Shown here: in pieces, positions 27,816-35,499 of the stretch
How positions within the stretch are numbered: position 1 is the first letter of the stretch
How the letters are laid out: each line of letters begins with the position of its first letter
From: Bog-756 sp963741055
Lineage (GTDB): Bacteria > Actinomycetota > Acidimicrobiia > Acidimicrobiales > RAAP-2
Direction of reading: 5' to 3'
NCBI GenBank assembly: GCA_963741055.1
Contig: CAVUGU010000009.1
Span: 189,760-253,759, forward strand
Length of the DNA: 64,000 nt
Notes under the pieces: model-generated
What the model was told of the DNA's origin: nothing
Databases searched by the model: none
The model's input: only the letters and a program-made list of their open reading frames with translations
Translations under genes and position numbers: made by a program

Positions 27816-28211
27816 TCAGCCGTCGTCCTTCGAGCCCTTGGTCGACCTCTTCTTCTGCGAGTCCGAGGTTTCCTTGATGTAGCGAGAGGCCAGCTGCCGA
27901 GAGATACCCCAGGCGCGACCCAAGTCGGCGATCGAGTGACCCCGTTCGAGTGCGAGCTCGAAGACCTTCAGGCGGGTGACGTGGCGACGCTGGTTGACGA
28001 GCTCGAGTGCGTCGTTCAACGCCTGTCGTAGACCGGCGGGCTGCACCATCATCAGCACCGACTCGAGCTCCTCGCCCTCGTTCACCCGCTTGAGCGCGAG
28101 CCGCAGCGAATGCTCGGTGTTGCGAATCTCGACGGCCGCGTTTACCAACGCCTCGATGAGCTCTTCGACCGACTCGACGGCCTCGTTCTCCAGCTTCGAC
28201 ACCAGCGACAT
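27816..28211 (-). CDS. Small coiled-coil helix-turn-helix protein, paralogue 1
   Basis: A 131-residue protein starting at ATG 28211 (an in-frame ATG at 28226 is possible). The N-terminal half is an acidic heptad-like helix (VESVEELIEALVNAAVEIRN); the C-terminal half holds a helix-turn-helix, ERGHSIADLGRAWGISRQLA then SRYIKE, followed by a basic tail. Two paralogues follow at 29,942 and 32,124, all on the minus strand. The fold suggests a dimeric DNA-binding protein. No family name is recognised with certainty. A GCAAC-N4-GTTGC dyad lies 77 bases upstream and could be its own operator. Confidence 0.75.
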   Translation of the reverse strand: MSLVSKLENEAVESVEELIEALVNAAVEIRNTEHSLRLALKRVNEGEELESVLMMVQPAGLRQALNDALELVNQRRHVTRLKVFELALERGHSIADLGRAWGISRQLASRYIKETSDSQKKRSTKGSKDDG

Positions 28212-28287
28212 CTTCTCAAACCCCATCGACGGCACGCACCCACCAATCGATCGCGTACGCTTGTCTCGATGTGGAGTGTCACACGGA

Positions 28288-28303
28288 TGCAACAGCGGTT
28301 GCA
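28288..28303. promoter_or_regulatory. Dyad upstream of HTH paralogue 1
   Basis: TGCAAC-AGCG-GTTGCA is a perfect 6-4-6 inverted repeat. The core GCAAC-N4-GTTGC recurs upstream of paralogue 2, which supports a regulatory site shared by the family. Confidence 0.45.
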
Positions 28304-28419
28304 CAGCGAACACGACGAAGCCCCGTCTCGTTCGGCACGCGCCGCGCCACTGTTCGCGACCGCCACCTCCCTAGTCGTCTTGGATTGATACTATCTGAAA
28401 TCAGTACTAATGTCTCCTC

Positions 28420-28866
28420 GTGGGCGAGGAGCGGATCGAAGAGTGGCCGCTGACGGCCCTGCTGCGGAGTGCCCGGGCCTCGGTGGGAGGCGCGATCCGC
28501 GCGTCGCTCGAGGGATCCGACATGGACGACCTCCCTCCGAACGGTCCCTTCGTCATCGGGGCGATCGCTCGCAGCTCGGCCCCCCTCGGCGCCATCGTCC
28601 GTCAACTCGGCGGTTCCAAGCAGGCGGCGGGCCAGCTGGTCGACACCCTGGTCATCCGCGGCTACCTCGAGCGTTCGATCGACCCGGACGACCGACGACG
28701 CCTGATCGTCCGGCTGACCACCCGCGGGGAGGCGGCGGCAAAGCTCATCCGGTCGGCCGTGGAGCGCCTCGAAGCAGAGCTCGAACTCGCAGCCGGCCGC
28801 GATCGAGTGGAGGCCGCGCGACAGGTGCTCGCCGACCTGGTTCGTATGGGTTCGACCGATGCGTGA
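28420..28866 (+). CDS. MarR-like winged-helix regulator
   Basis: A 148-residue protein from a GTG at 28420. The helix-turn-helix lies around APLGAIVRQLGGSKQAAGQL and the wing reads RSIDPDDRRRLIVRLTTRG, typical of MarR. TACTAA lies about eight bases upstream of the GTG and no ribosome site is visible, suggesting a leaderless transcript. The upstream AT-rich segment also holds CTGA-AA-TCAG. Its end overlaps the methyltransferase start by eight bases, so the two form one unit. Confidence 0.82.
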   Translation: MGEERIEEWPLTALLRSARASVGGAIRASLEGSDMDDLPPNGPFVIGAIARSSAPLGAIVRQLGGSKQAAGQLVDTLVIRGYLERSIDPDDRRRLIVRLTTRGEAAAKLIRSAVERLEAELELAAGRDRVEAARQVLADLVRMGSTDA

Positions 28867-29623
28867 CGGTCAGCCCTCGCTGAGCGCCCAGCGGGTAGCC
28901 GCACGCCGGGTCGCCTTCCCCCGCGTGGCCGCATCCTTCGGCGATCCCTCCGCCGACGACGCCCTTGCCCGCGACGTGGCCATGGATGGCCCCCCTTCGT
29001 CGGGCAGTCTGATCGAGCAGTACCTGCGCGCCCGGACCATCTTCTTCGATCGGGTCGTAGTCGATGCGATCGGCCGAGGTGTCTCGCAGATCGTGATGAT
29101 CGGGGCCGGCTACGACGGGAGGCCGTTGCGTTATCGCCGAGAGGGCGTGTCGTGGTGGGAGGTCGACCATCCGGACACCCAAGCCGACAAGCGCGCCCGA
29201 ATGGACCGTCTCGGCCTACCCACGTCGGGCATCGCCTTCCTCTCCTTCGATCTCGAATCGCCCGGGCTCGCAACAGTGCTCCTCGAGAGCGGCTTCGATC
29301 CCGATCGACCATCGCTCCAATGCTGCGAGGGTGTGGTGGCCTATCTGACGCCGGGCGGGCTGGAGTGCCTGCTGACCGAACTCCGCGCGGTGGCAACGGA
29401 CGGGACCCGGATCGCCCTCTCCTTGTCGGTCACTCCGGCATCAGAGGAGGCCGCCGACCGACGGCACGATCTCCACGGCAGGCTGGCGGCCCTCGGAGAG
29501 CCGATCGTGAGCTCACTCGGTGCGCAAGACGCGTTCGATCTCTTCGCCCGGACCCGATGGCGTCAGGTCGACGCCACGGACCGAAGCGAGCGGGCCGGCT
29601 TGGTGGTAGCCGGCCCGATCTGA
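28859..29623 (+). CDS. SAM-dependent methyltransferase, leucine carboxyl methyltransferase (LCMT/TIGR00027) family
   Basis: A 254-residue protein. SAM-binding glycines are in IVMIGAGYDGRPLRY and the acidic residue in WWEVDHPDTQADKR; the LCMT-like CCEGVVAYLTPGGLECLL block follows. Actinobacteria carry many such O-methyltransferases of unknown substrate. It overlaps and is coupled to the MarR-like gene, which probably responds to the compound methylated or to a toxic relative. Confidence 0.85.
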   Translation: MRDGQPSLSAQRVAARRVAFPRVAASFGDPSADDALARDVAMDGPPSSGSLIEQYLRARTIFFDRVVVDAIGRGVSQIVMIGAGYDGRPLRYRREGVSWWEVDHPDTQADKRARMDRLGLPTSGIAFLSFDLESPGLATVLLESGFDPDRPSLQCCEGVVAYLTPGGLECLLTELRAVATDGTRIALSLSVTPASEEAADRRHDLHGRLAALGEPIVSSLGAQDAFDLFARTRWRQVDATDRSERAGLVVAGPI

Positions 29624-29941
29624 TCAGCGCACCGAGTGCCGAAACAGCGAGCTTCGGGGCATCGCTCGCTCCGTGGTGGCAGTGACGACGTAGAACCCGG
29701 CGCGAGCCGCCTCACCGCGAGCACCTGGGGAGACCAACCGTGTGCCGATGCCGAGCTACTCGGCCTTCCCCTGGAACGGTCGCGCCGTCCCAGGCCGAGG
29801 GGCAAGACGGGGGGCCTCATGCAGTCGGCCAGGGTCGGCAAACGGCGGAGCTGTCCTTCCGCCCAAGCGCAACTCTACGGCGACAAGCCCCTCGACGCAA
29901 CACGTCTTGCGCGACGACCGCCTCCTCGGGTTCGTCGCCCG
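29624..29941. other. Intergenic, no gene seen
   Basis: Tail-to-tail gap of 318 bases between the methyltransferase and HTH paralogue 2. Short ORFs exist in several frames but none shows a conserved pattern. No strong hairpin was found. Confidence 0.5.
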
Positions 29942-30295
29942 TCATCGCTTGCCGTTGCTCGCCTCTCTCACGTAGCGCGACGCCAATTGTCTCGAAATAC
30001 CCCAGGTCCGCCCCACTTCGCCGATCGACAGGCCCTCCTCCACGGCAAGGGCGAAGACGAGAGACCGCGTCCGGTGACGGAGGGCGGTAAGCGCCTCCAT
30101 TGCGTCGTCGAAGGATTGCCGCGACTCCGAGGGCGCGTCGGCGATGACCGCTGCCGTCAGCCCCTCACCCCGTTCCACCTTCTTCAGGGTCCGGCGAATT
30201 CCTTGCTCCGACCGGCGAATCTCGTCGCGGGCTTCGGCGAGTGCATCGAGGAGCTCTTTCATGCTGGAAGTGGCCTGTCGCTCGAGCTTCGACAT
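29942..30295 (-). CDS. Small coiled-coil helix-turn-helix protein, paralogue 2
   Basis: A 117-residue protein from ATG 30295. It aligns along its whole length with the products at 27,816 and 32,124: N-terminal helix (SMKELLDALAEARDEIRRSE), central TALRHRTRSLVFALAVEEGL, then SIGEVGRTWGISRQLASRYV. The DNA-recognition helix GISRQLASRY is identical in all three. It is the shortest copy, ending soon after the HTH. Function is unknown beyond likely DNA binding. A GGCAAC-N4-GTTGCC dyad lies 49 bases upstream. Confidence 0.75.
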   Translation of the reverse strand: MSKLERQATSSMKELLDALAEARDEIRRSEQGIRRTLKKVERGEGLTAAVIADAPSESRQSFDDAMEALTALRHRTRSLVFALAVEEGLSIGEVGRTWGISRQLASRYVREASNGKR

Positions 30296-30343
30296 GGCTG
30301 CATCTTCTCAACCGATCCTTAAGGTTCCCTTAGAACGCAGAGG

Positions 30344-30359
30344 GGCAACCCGTGTTGCC
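30344..30359. promoter_or_regulatory. Dyad upstream of HTH paralogue 2
   Basis: GGCAAC-CCGT-GTTGCC is a perfect 6-4-6 inverted repeat with the same GCAAC-N4-GTTGC core as the site upstream of paralogue 1. Confidence 0.45.
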
Positions 30360-30362
30360 TGG

Positions 30363-30385
30363 AAGACCCCACGGAAGGGGGTCTT
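30363..30385 (-). terminator. Candidate terminator downstream of the carboxymuconolactone decarboxylase-like gene
   Basis: AAGACCCC and GGGGTCTT form a perfect 8-bp stem with a 7-base loop, about 190 bases after the end of the minus-strand gene at 30,574 and just upstream of HTH paralogue 2. Confidence 0.45.
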
Positions 30386-30573
30386 GGAGGTGACGAGCAA
30401 TCCGGATTCCCTTGTGCGCCCCGGACCATCCCCGCGACGAGCCTCTCGAGGCACTCCGAAGCCGCTCGGTCGGCGCCCCCGTTTGGCGAACCAGCGTGCG
30501 CCGTAGACGCACCCGCACCACCTTCATTGAGCCTGATACGGGCGAGGCAACCATCGTCGAGTGGTCCCGACGT

Positions 30574-31056
30574 TCAGACCTCGAGGGAGGCGGGGTCCTC
30601 GATACCGAGCACCGCAAGGGCGCGCCCGAGGCCGAGGTAGGAGGCGATGCACATCGTCAGGTCGAGAATCTCGGCGTCCGTGAACCTGGCGTGGAGCCGC
30701 TCGAACAAGTCGTCGTCGATGGACCCATGGTCGAGGGCGAAGCGAGCCGCGTACTCGATGGCCAACCGCTGGCGGTCCGTGTAACCGCCGTAGGTGTCGT
30801 AGTCGTCGAGATGAGCGTAGAGGTCGTCCTCGACACCGGCAGTCCTCACCGAGGCAGCCCGGAACGTCGAACACGCGCTGCAGGAGTTGAGCTGGGCGAT
30901 CTTCATGCGCGCCACCTCGCGCTCCTCCGCCGGAAGGATGCTCGAGCCGTAGATGGTTCGGACCATCGTCTCGACCATCGCACCCATTTCGGGCCGCAAG
31001 CGCCACACCCTTGCCGCCTCTTCGCCGCTGCCAGCTGGTACGTCGATCCGCGCCAT
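30574..31056 (-). CDS. Carboxymuconolactone decarboxylase / AhpD-like protein
   Basis: A 160-residue all-helical protein with the CxxC pair in QLNSCSACSTFRAASVRTAG. In AhpD proteins a His follows the second Cys by three residues; here the position is Arg. The helical blocks DRQRLAIEYAARFALDHGSI and DLTMCIASYLGLGRALAVLG fit the family. It may be a peroxidase-linked thiol protein or a decarboxylase; the CxxC favours redox. It stands alone on the minus strand. Confidence 0.83.
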   Translation of the reverse strand: MARIDVPAGSGEEAARVWRLRPEMGAMVETMVRTIYGSSILPAEEREVARMKIAQLNSCSACSTFRAASVRTAGVEDDLYAHLDDYDTYGGYTDRQRLAIEYAARFALDHGSIDDDLFERLHARFTDAEILDLTMCIASYLGLGRALAVLGIEDPASLEV

Positions 31057-31217
31057 TGCGCCTCAGCATAAGTTCCCGAACGCCCGCGACTGCTATGAGA
31101 CGGGTGACGGTTCCCTGCCCGGGGCACCAATGTGGGAGTCCCTGAGCACCTGATTCTGCTCCCTTCCCTCGGAAAGCTGGCCTTTCCTGCTCAAGTTCGG
31201 GCGGGGTCGGTGACGAT

Positions 31218-32027
31218 GTGTGGTGGATGCAGGCGCTGACAAGCAGGCCGGGGGTCTGGCTTGGCGAGGACTGGAAGTACCACCTTCCGGAGTCCCACCC
31301 CAACTTCGATCCGACGCGCCTTGCGGTGGAGCAGGTTTCGGAAGAATCGGATTTCGAGATCGCGAGCACGTCCTTGTTGCTGTCCACCTGGCTGGCAGAG
31401 GCGCTGAACGAGGACGCTCGTCTGTCAGAAGCATTCCCCGACAATGGTGCGACCGCCCCTTTGCTCGTTCTCAGTTGCTCCACCCTGGGTACCAAGGCTC
31501 TGACCCACGGATCAGGTCAGTCGCTCTTCGTCTGGAAGCGGACTCTGATTCAAGAACGCATCGGCCAACCCTGGTCGACCGAGGAGCTCTCGCAGTCGGC
31601 GGAGCACCGCGCCTACTTGAACTTCTTCTCACGGCTCTGCCTGCTCAAGTTGGTCATGCCGGATGAAGCCGAACGGATGGCCTTCCGACTTTGGCAGCTT
31701 CTGAACGAGCGGAGCATGCAGGGACCACTCTGGCGGCTTCCGGATCGGGCCACCATGCAAGAAGGCGTCCTCCGCCTGGGCCGTCCCGACGTGAGAGATC
31801 TCACCGCCCTCGTCGAGTCGACGGGTCTGGCGTTCGCCGGTCTGTCGGAACACGACGGCGAGGAGCCGGGTAGCGATGCCGACCGATCGAAGGTCGCGCG
31901 GCTCGCGATGCAGGTTTTCGTCCTCGGAGAGTTGCTTCCGTTCATTCGTGGTTCGTCAACCCTGGGCTCTACTGGCGAATCCGCTCAGCTGCGTGAGGAG
32001 TACGAAGTCCGCCAGCAGATGGCGTAG
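31218..32027 (+). CDS. Hypothetical protein, 269 residues
   Basis: No family is recognised. The protein starts at GTG 31218 (ATG 31227 is an alternative) and is soluble and mixed helical, with AEHRAYLNFFSRLCLLKLVM and KVARLAMQVFVLGELLPFIR as the most hydrophobic segments. The coding frame is uninterrupted and its composition is normal, which supports a real gene. It sits between two members of the HTH paralogue set and convergent with the third; whether that is functional is unknown. Confidence 0.6.
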   Translation: MWWMQALTSRPGVWLGEDWKYHLPESHPNFDPTRLAVEQVSEESDFEIASTSLLLSTWLAEALNEDARLSEAFPDNGATAPLLVLSCSTLGTKALTHGSGQSLFVWKRTLIQERIGQPWSTEELSQSAEHRAYLNFFSRLCLLKLVMPDEAERMAFRLWQLLNERSMQGPLWRLPDRATMQEGVLRLGRPDVRDLTALVESTGLAFAGLSEHDGEEPGSDADRSKVARLAMQVFVLGELLPFIRGSSTLGSTGESAQLREEYEVRQQMA

Positions 32028-32123
32028 TCCTTCTCGATCCGCTCGACCGTTTCGGTTCGACCGGATTCTGGTCTTCGCAGCAGCACCGGAATGGGTGCGC
32101 TGCGGCCCACCCGAGGCGGCTCT

Positions 32124-32600
32124 CTAGGCGTTGTGGGGCACTCTGAGATCGAGAACCGTCGCCGAAGCGTCGGCGGTGTCGAACGCGGGAACGGCCTCCG
32201 CCGGTGGATCGCTTCGAGCGACGCCCTCTTTAACATAGCGAGAGGCCAGCTGCCTTGAGATGCCCCACGCCCGAGCCATCTCCGAGATGGAAAGTCCGGC
32301 CGCCAGTGCGTGAGTAAACACTTTCTGCCGCACCATGTGGCGAGTTCGGTGAACCTCTTCGAGAGCGTCCAGAAATGCCTGTCGCTTCCCCGCCGGCGAT
32401 TTCAGCACGATCAAGGACTCGATGGCCTCTCCCCGTGCGATCGACTGCAGTGCGCCTCGGAGAGACCGCTCGGCACGACGCATTTCGGCGCGCGCCATGG
32501 CGATCGCAGTGATCAGTTCCTCGATCGCCTTGACCACCTCGTCCTGACTAGACAGCATTTCGTCTTCGTCCCCCTCAACGTCAGGTGCCTTCGCCGCCAT
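32124..32600 (-). CDS. Small coiled-coil helix-turn-helix protein, paralogue 3
   Basis: A 158-residue protein; AGGAGGGGTG immediately before ATG 32600 fixes the start. It has an extra acidic N-terminus, the shared coiled-coil (VVKAIEELITAIAMARAEMR), the shared EVHRTRHMVRQKVFTHALAA, and SISEMARAWGISRQLASRYV. The C-terminus carries a 30-residue extension absent from the other two. Shared recognition helix implies similar DNA targets. No GCAAC-N4-GTTGC site was found upstream, unlike the other two. Confidence 0.77.
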   Translation of the reverse strand: MAAKAPDVEGDEDEMLSSQDEVVKAIEELITAIAMARAEMRRAERSLRGALQSIARGEAIESLIVLKSPAGKRQAFLDALEEVHRTRHMVRQKVFTHALAAGLSISEMARAWGISRQLASRYVKEGVARSDPPAEAVPAFDTADASATVLDLRVPHNA

Positions 32601-32835
32601 CACCCCTCCTTTCCTGAATCGAGTCTGAACGCGACGGGGTGGCACTCGCTGTCACCTTTGCGACAACTGAGGGATCGCCCACCGGTGACACGATCGGGCT
32701 TGATGCTGCGGCCCAACGGCTATGCCGACCGACGAAGACGCGTAAGGCCGCTCTCTGATCGGACCCGTTGATCGGTGCACCCGTTCGATACCCATCGGCC
32801 GAGTTCCCTTGCGACCAATCGCTTAAGGTGCCGAC

Positions 32836-33324
32836 ATGGACGATTCCTCCTACAGCCATTCTGAAAAGCTCAGGATCCACCGCCCGCCGGGTGATCTCTA
32901 CGAGATTGTCAGCGACGTGACGCGTGTCGGCGACCTGAGCCCGGTGTGCCAATCTGGGACCTGGGACGATGCCACCCAGGCGGGCAAGACCGGCGCCTGG
33001 TTCACTGGGTACAACGCTGTCGGAGACGTCCGTTGGGACACGCGTTGCAAGGTCGTTGTGGCCAAGCCGGGTCGGGAGTTCTCCTTCATCAACTTCGGGC
33101 CGGATGGCGACGTCGAACTTGTCCGCTGGGGATTCACTTTTGAGGAATCGGGAGACGGCACCGACGTGACCGAGTCGTGGCAGGTCCTCCCCGCTTACCC
33201 GGACTTCGTCCGCGCTGGGGATCCAAACATCGATGTGAAGCCTCGCATCGACGGGATGGCTCAGATGGCGCGAGAAGGTATTGCAGCGACGCTCGCCAAC
33301 CTCAAACGGGTCGCCGAATCCTGA
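32836..33324 (+). CDS. SRPBCC-family (START/polyketide cyclase-like) protein
   Basis: A 162-residue protein with the typical opening in which a hydrophobic cavity protein begins SEKLRIHRPPGDLYEIVSDV, then VCQSGTWDDATQAGKTGAWF, and ends with a long helix (MAQMAREGIAATLANLKRVA). Such proteins bind or transform lipids, polyketides or hydrophobic ligands. No clear Shine-Dalgarno is present. Substrate is unknown. Confidence 0.83.
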   Translation: MDDSSYSHSEKLRIHRPPGDLYEIVSDVTRVGDLSPVCQSGTWDDATQAGKTGAWFTGYNAVGDVRWDTRCKVVVAKPGREFSFINFGPDGDVELVRWGFTFEESGDGTDVTESWQVLPAYPDFVRAGDPNIDVKPRIDGMAQMAREGIAATLANLKRVAES

Positions 33325-33706
33325 CCGCATACATCTCAGACCCGGCACCGTTCACACGTCGAAACATGCGGCGCCAGACGGAGTAGCCGCCACACGAGGA
33401 TTCGGCGCGGTCAACGTCAGCGATCTCAATTCGCCGCCCGTCCAATCCGAAGACATCGGTGACAGCGAGGCCAGTGGCGTCCAACTGTTCCGGGCTCTCG
33501 CTGGGCCGCACGTAGTACTTGATTTTCCGGTAGTGGTCCGGTCCATATCGCACCATCGCTGGCGGTTCGACGACCAGCCTGTGACGGGACCCGTTGAGCA
33601 TCCAGAAGACCAGGCACTTGATCCGCCGTTTGGGTTCATCTGCATAGAGCTCGGGCAGCGCATAAATATTGTGTGAAGAGAAGCACAATACGCTTTGATG
33701 CGACAC
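33302..33706 (-). CDS. Possible hypothetical protein, 134 residues
   Basis: An open frame from a GTG at 33706 with balanced composition (for example YADEPKRRIKCLVFWMLNGS and GPDHYRKIKYYVRPSESPEQ). It overlaps the end of the convergent SRPBCC gene by 23 bases. No family is recognised, and no ribosome site is clear. It could be a chance ORF; amino-acid content looks more natural than the frames opposite it. Confidence 0.35.
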   Translation of the reverse strand: MSHQSVLCFSSHNIYALPELYADEPKRRIKCLVFWMLNGSRHRLVVEPPAMVRYGPDHYRKIKYYVRPSESPEQLDATGLAVTDVFGLDGRRIEIADVDRAESSCGGYSVWRRMFRRVNGAGSEMYAVRIRRPV

Positions 33707-34205
33707 GATCCTGTGCAGTTCGCACAGAGAGCACGCAGACAGTCCTCGTGGTCAAGGGGAGTCGGCCCTGCGGACCAAGGCGTTGATTTTCGCCAAACGT
33801 AAGTCGAAGAAGCTCACCTCCGTTAGGAAGGTCGCACCTCCAACACTGATACGCGGCCCGGGCACAGGCTGGCGGTTCTAAGGATCCTCGATTTGGGGTG
33901 CTTCGTGCGACGTTGAGAGTACGCGCCGAGTGCGACCGTCCGATGTGGAGACACCATCAATGACAAAACACTGAGCTGGCAGGTCTTTTCGGGGCAGCCT
34001 TAGGTGTTCAGTTTGTATCATCTCGCCCGGCAGGCACTCCTTTTCCCGAAGGCAACGCCGAGATTTGCGCCAGGCGATGCGTGGGGCGGCGCGTCTTCTG
34101 CGTCGGGGTACTGGAGGCAACGGGATGGATCGCCAGGGGATCGACGCTATCGATCCTCCATTTGGGAGGAAGACGACCGCGCCCACCCCACTCTCTCGCA
34201 CCGCC
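33707..34205. other. Intergenic, no supported gene
   Basis: About 500 bases of lower-GC sequence before the sulfotransferase. A minus-strand ORF (33,878-34,276) has an odd Arg/Pro-rich composition and overlaps the sulfotransferase start; it is not supported. No strong repeat or hairpin was seen. Confidence 0.4.
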
Positions 34206-35312
34206 ATGTCCGAAGACCGCCATTCCAGGCCGCCGGCTTCGGACGGTCGGACAGGATCCGACACCGTTCCCACCAACGTGGCGATCCCAGAGACCGGGCC
34301 GGCTCGTTTCCTGCGCTACTTCATCCGGCGCTGCGTGCAAGAGCCGCAGCTCCTCCTCGACGGAGCCCTTGCAATCGGGACCCCCCGCGTCACGTATCTC
34401 GACCTGGCGGGCGGACCTTCGAAAAGTGTGATCATCTTCAGCAGCCGGCGGAGCGGGTCCACGCTGCTCGGCGAACTGCTCGTCCAACACGACCGGCAGC
34501 GGTTCATGTTCGAGCCGTTCTGGAATGCCGCGGTGGGTGAGGCCCGCGATTTCGAGCCGGGCCGCTTCGAGGACCCTGAGTCTGACGACCCCGAACTCAA
34601 CCGGCTGCTCGCGACGGTGCTCAGCGGAATGGTCCGGAACCTGCACGTCGACCGATACAACGAGAGCCGACTGCCGCGGGGCCGGGTGATCAAGGACGTC
34701 CGCGCCACCAACCTCGCGCCCTATCTGGCAGCACACTTCCCCGAGGTGCCCCTGATCCTTCTTCTGCGCCATCCACTCGCCACGGCGCATTCGGCGGTCG
34801 GCCTCGGGTGGATGGACGACCTGGAGATGTTTCTTCAGCAACACGAGTTGATTACCGGGCCGTTCGCGGAGCAGGCGCCTTTGATCGAGTCCGTCGCTGC
34901 GCGGGAACACCATATGGTTATCCGTTTCGTGCTCCAGTGGTGCCTCGAGAACTACCTTCCGCTGCACATGCTGAGCCGCTCTTCGACGCACGTCATCTTT
35001 TTCGAAGACCTGATGCGCTCGGGGGAGGCCGAGCTCGACAGATTGGCCGGGTTCCTTCGGCGACGCAGCCCAGACCTATGGTCGAGTTGGCGACCGGATG
35101 CAGCCCTCTTGTCGCGACCTTCGGCCTCCTCGCGGCGACGCGACGACGGCTGGCCGAGCCAGGAGCAACTTCGCAACGGGTGGCGAGACGCTATCGCCCC
35201 TGCCCAGCTCGAACGGGCGTTGGAGATCCTCGAGGCCTTCGGGCTGGATCGTCTTTTCAGTGCGGGTGCCGATCCGCTCGTCGGCGTGGACGAGGTCCTC
35301 ATCACGCCGTGA
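34206..35312 (+). CDS. Sulfotransferase-family protein
   Basis: A 368-residue protein. The PAPS 5'-phosphosulfate loop is recognisable as IIFSSRRSGSTLLGELLVQH, and the 3'-phosphate binding segment as LILLLRHPLATAHSAVGLGW. Such enzymes move sulfate from PAPS to hydroxyl groups of glycolipids, glycans or small molecules. Upstream in-frame starts exist to 34065, but ATG 34206 lies nearest the conserved region; the choice is uncertain. The island at 47-57 kb carries a sulfatase, but no link is shown. Confidence 0.8.
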   Translation: MSEDRHSRPPASDGRTGSDTVPTNVAIPETGPARFLRYFIRRCVQEPQLLLDGALAIGTPRVTYLDLAGGPSKSVIIFSSRRSGSTLLGELLVQHDRQRFMFEPFWNAAVGEARDFEPGRFEDPESDDPELNRLLATVLSGMVRNLHVDRYNESRLPRGRVIKDVRATNLAPYLAAHFPEVPLILLLRHPLATAHSAVGLGWMDDLEMFLQQHELITGPFAEQAPLIESVAAREHHMVIRFVLQWCLENYLPLHMLSRSSTHVIFFEDLMRSGEAELDRLAGFLRRRSPDLWSSWRPDAALLSRPSASSRRRDDGWPSQEQLRNGWRDAIAPAQLERALEILEAFGLDRLFSAGADPLVGVDEVLITP

Positions 35313-35355
35313 CCGGGCGGGTGCTTGCCCAGCACACAAATTGAACGCGACACGA

Positions 35356-35374
35356 CCCCGGCTAGATGCCGGGG
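35356..35374. terminator. Terminator hairpin between convergent genes
   Basis: CCCCGGC-TAGAT-GCCGGGG forms a perfect 7-bp stem, 44 bases after the sulfotransferase stop and before the 3' end of the convergent TIR-WD40 gene. Confidence 0.6.
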
Positions 35375-35417
35375 GACGGCGCAACCACCGTACCCGGGTA
35401 CCGTTCGGGCCACGCTC

Positions 35418-35453
35418 GATAACGCGCCCCGAGCCGGCGTGAGGGACACTTTT
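35418..35453 (+). repeat. Dispersed hairpin repeat, divergent copy
   Basis: Begins GATAAC and contains CCGGCG then GGGACAC, matching the other copies at both ends but with GCGCCCCGAG in place of the TGACCCGCTC core. Confidence 0.4.
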
Positions 35454-35499
35454 GAATGAGTAAGCCAGCCCTGTTTACGTTGGATACATTCGCAATCCG

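Noticed and set aside
33878..34276. A minus-strand ORF of 132 residues before the sulfotransferase
   Set aside because: Its content is Arg/Pro-rich and irregular and it overlaps the sulfotransferase start.
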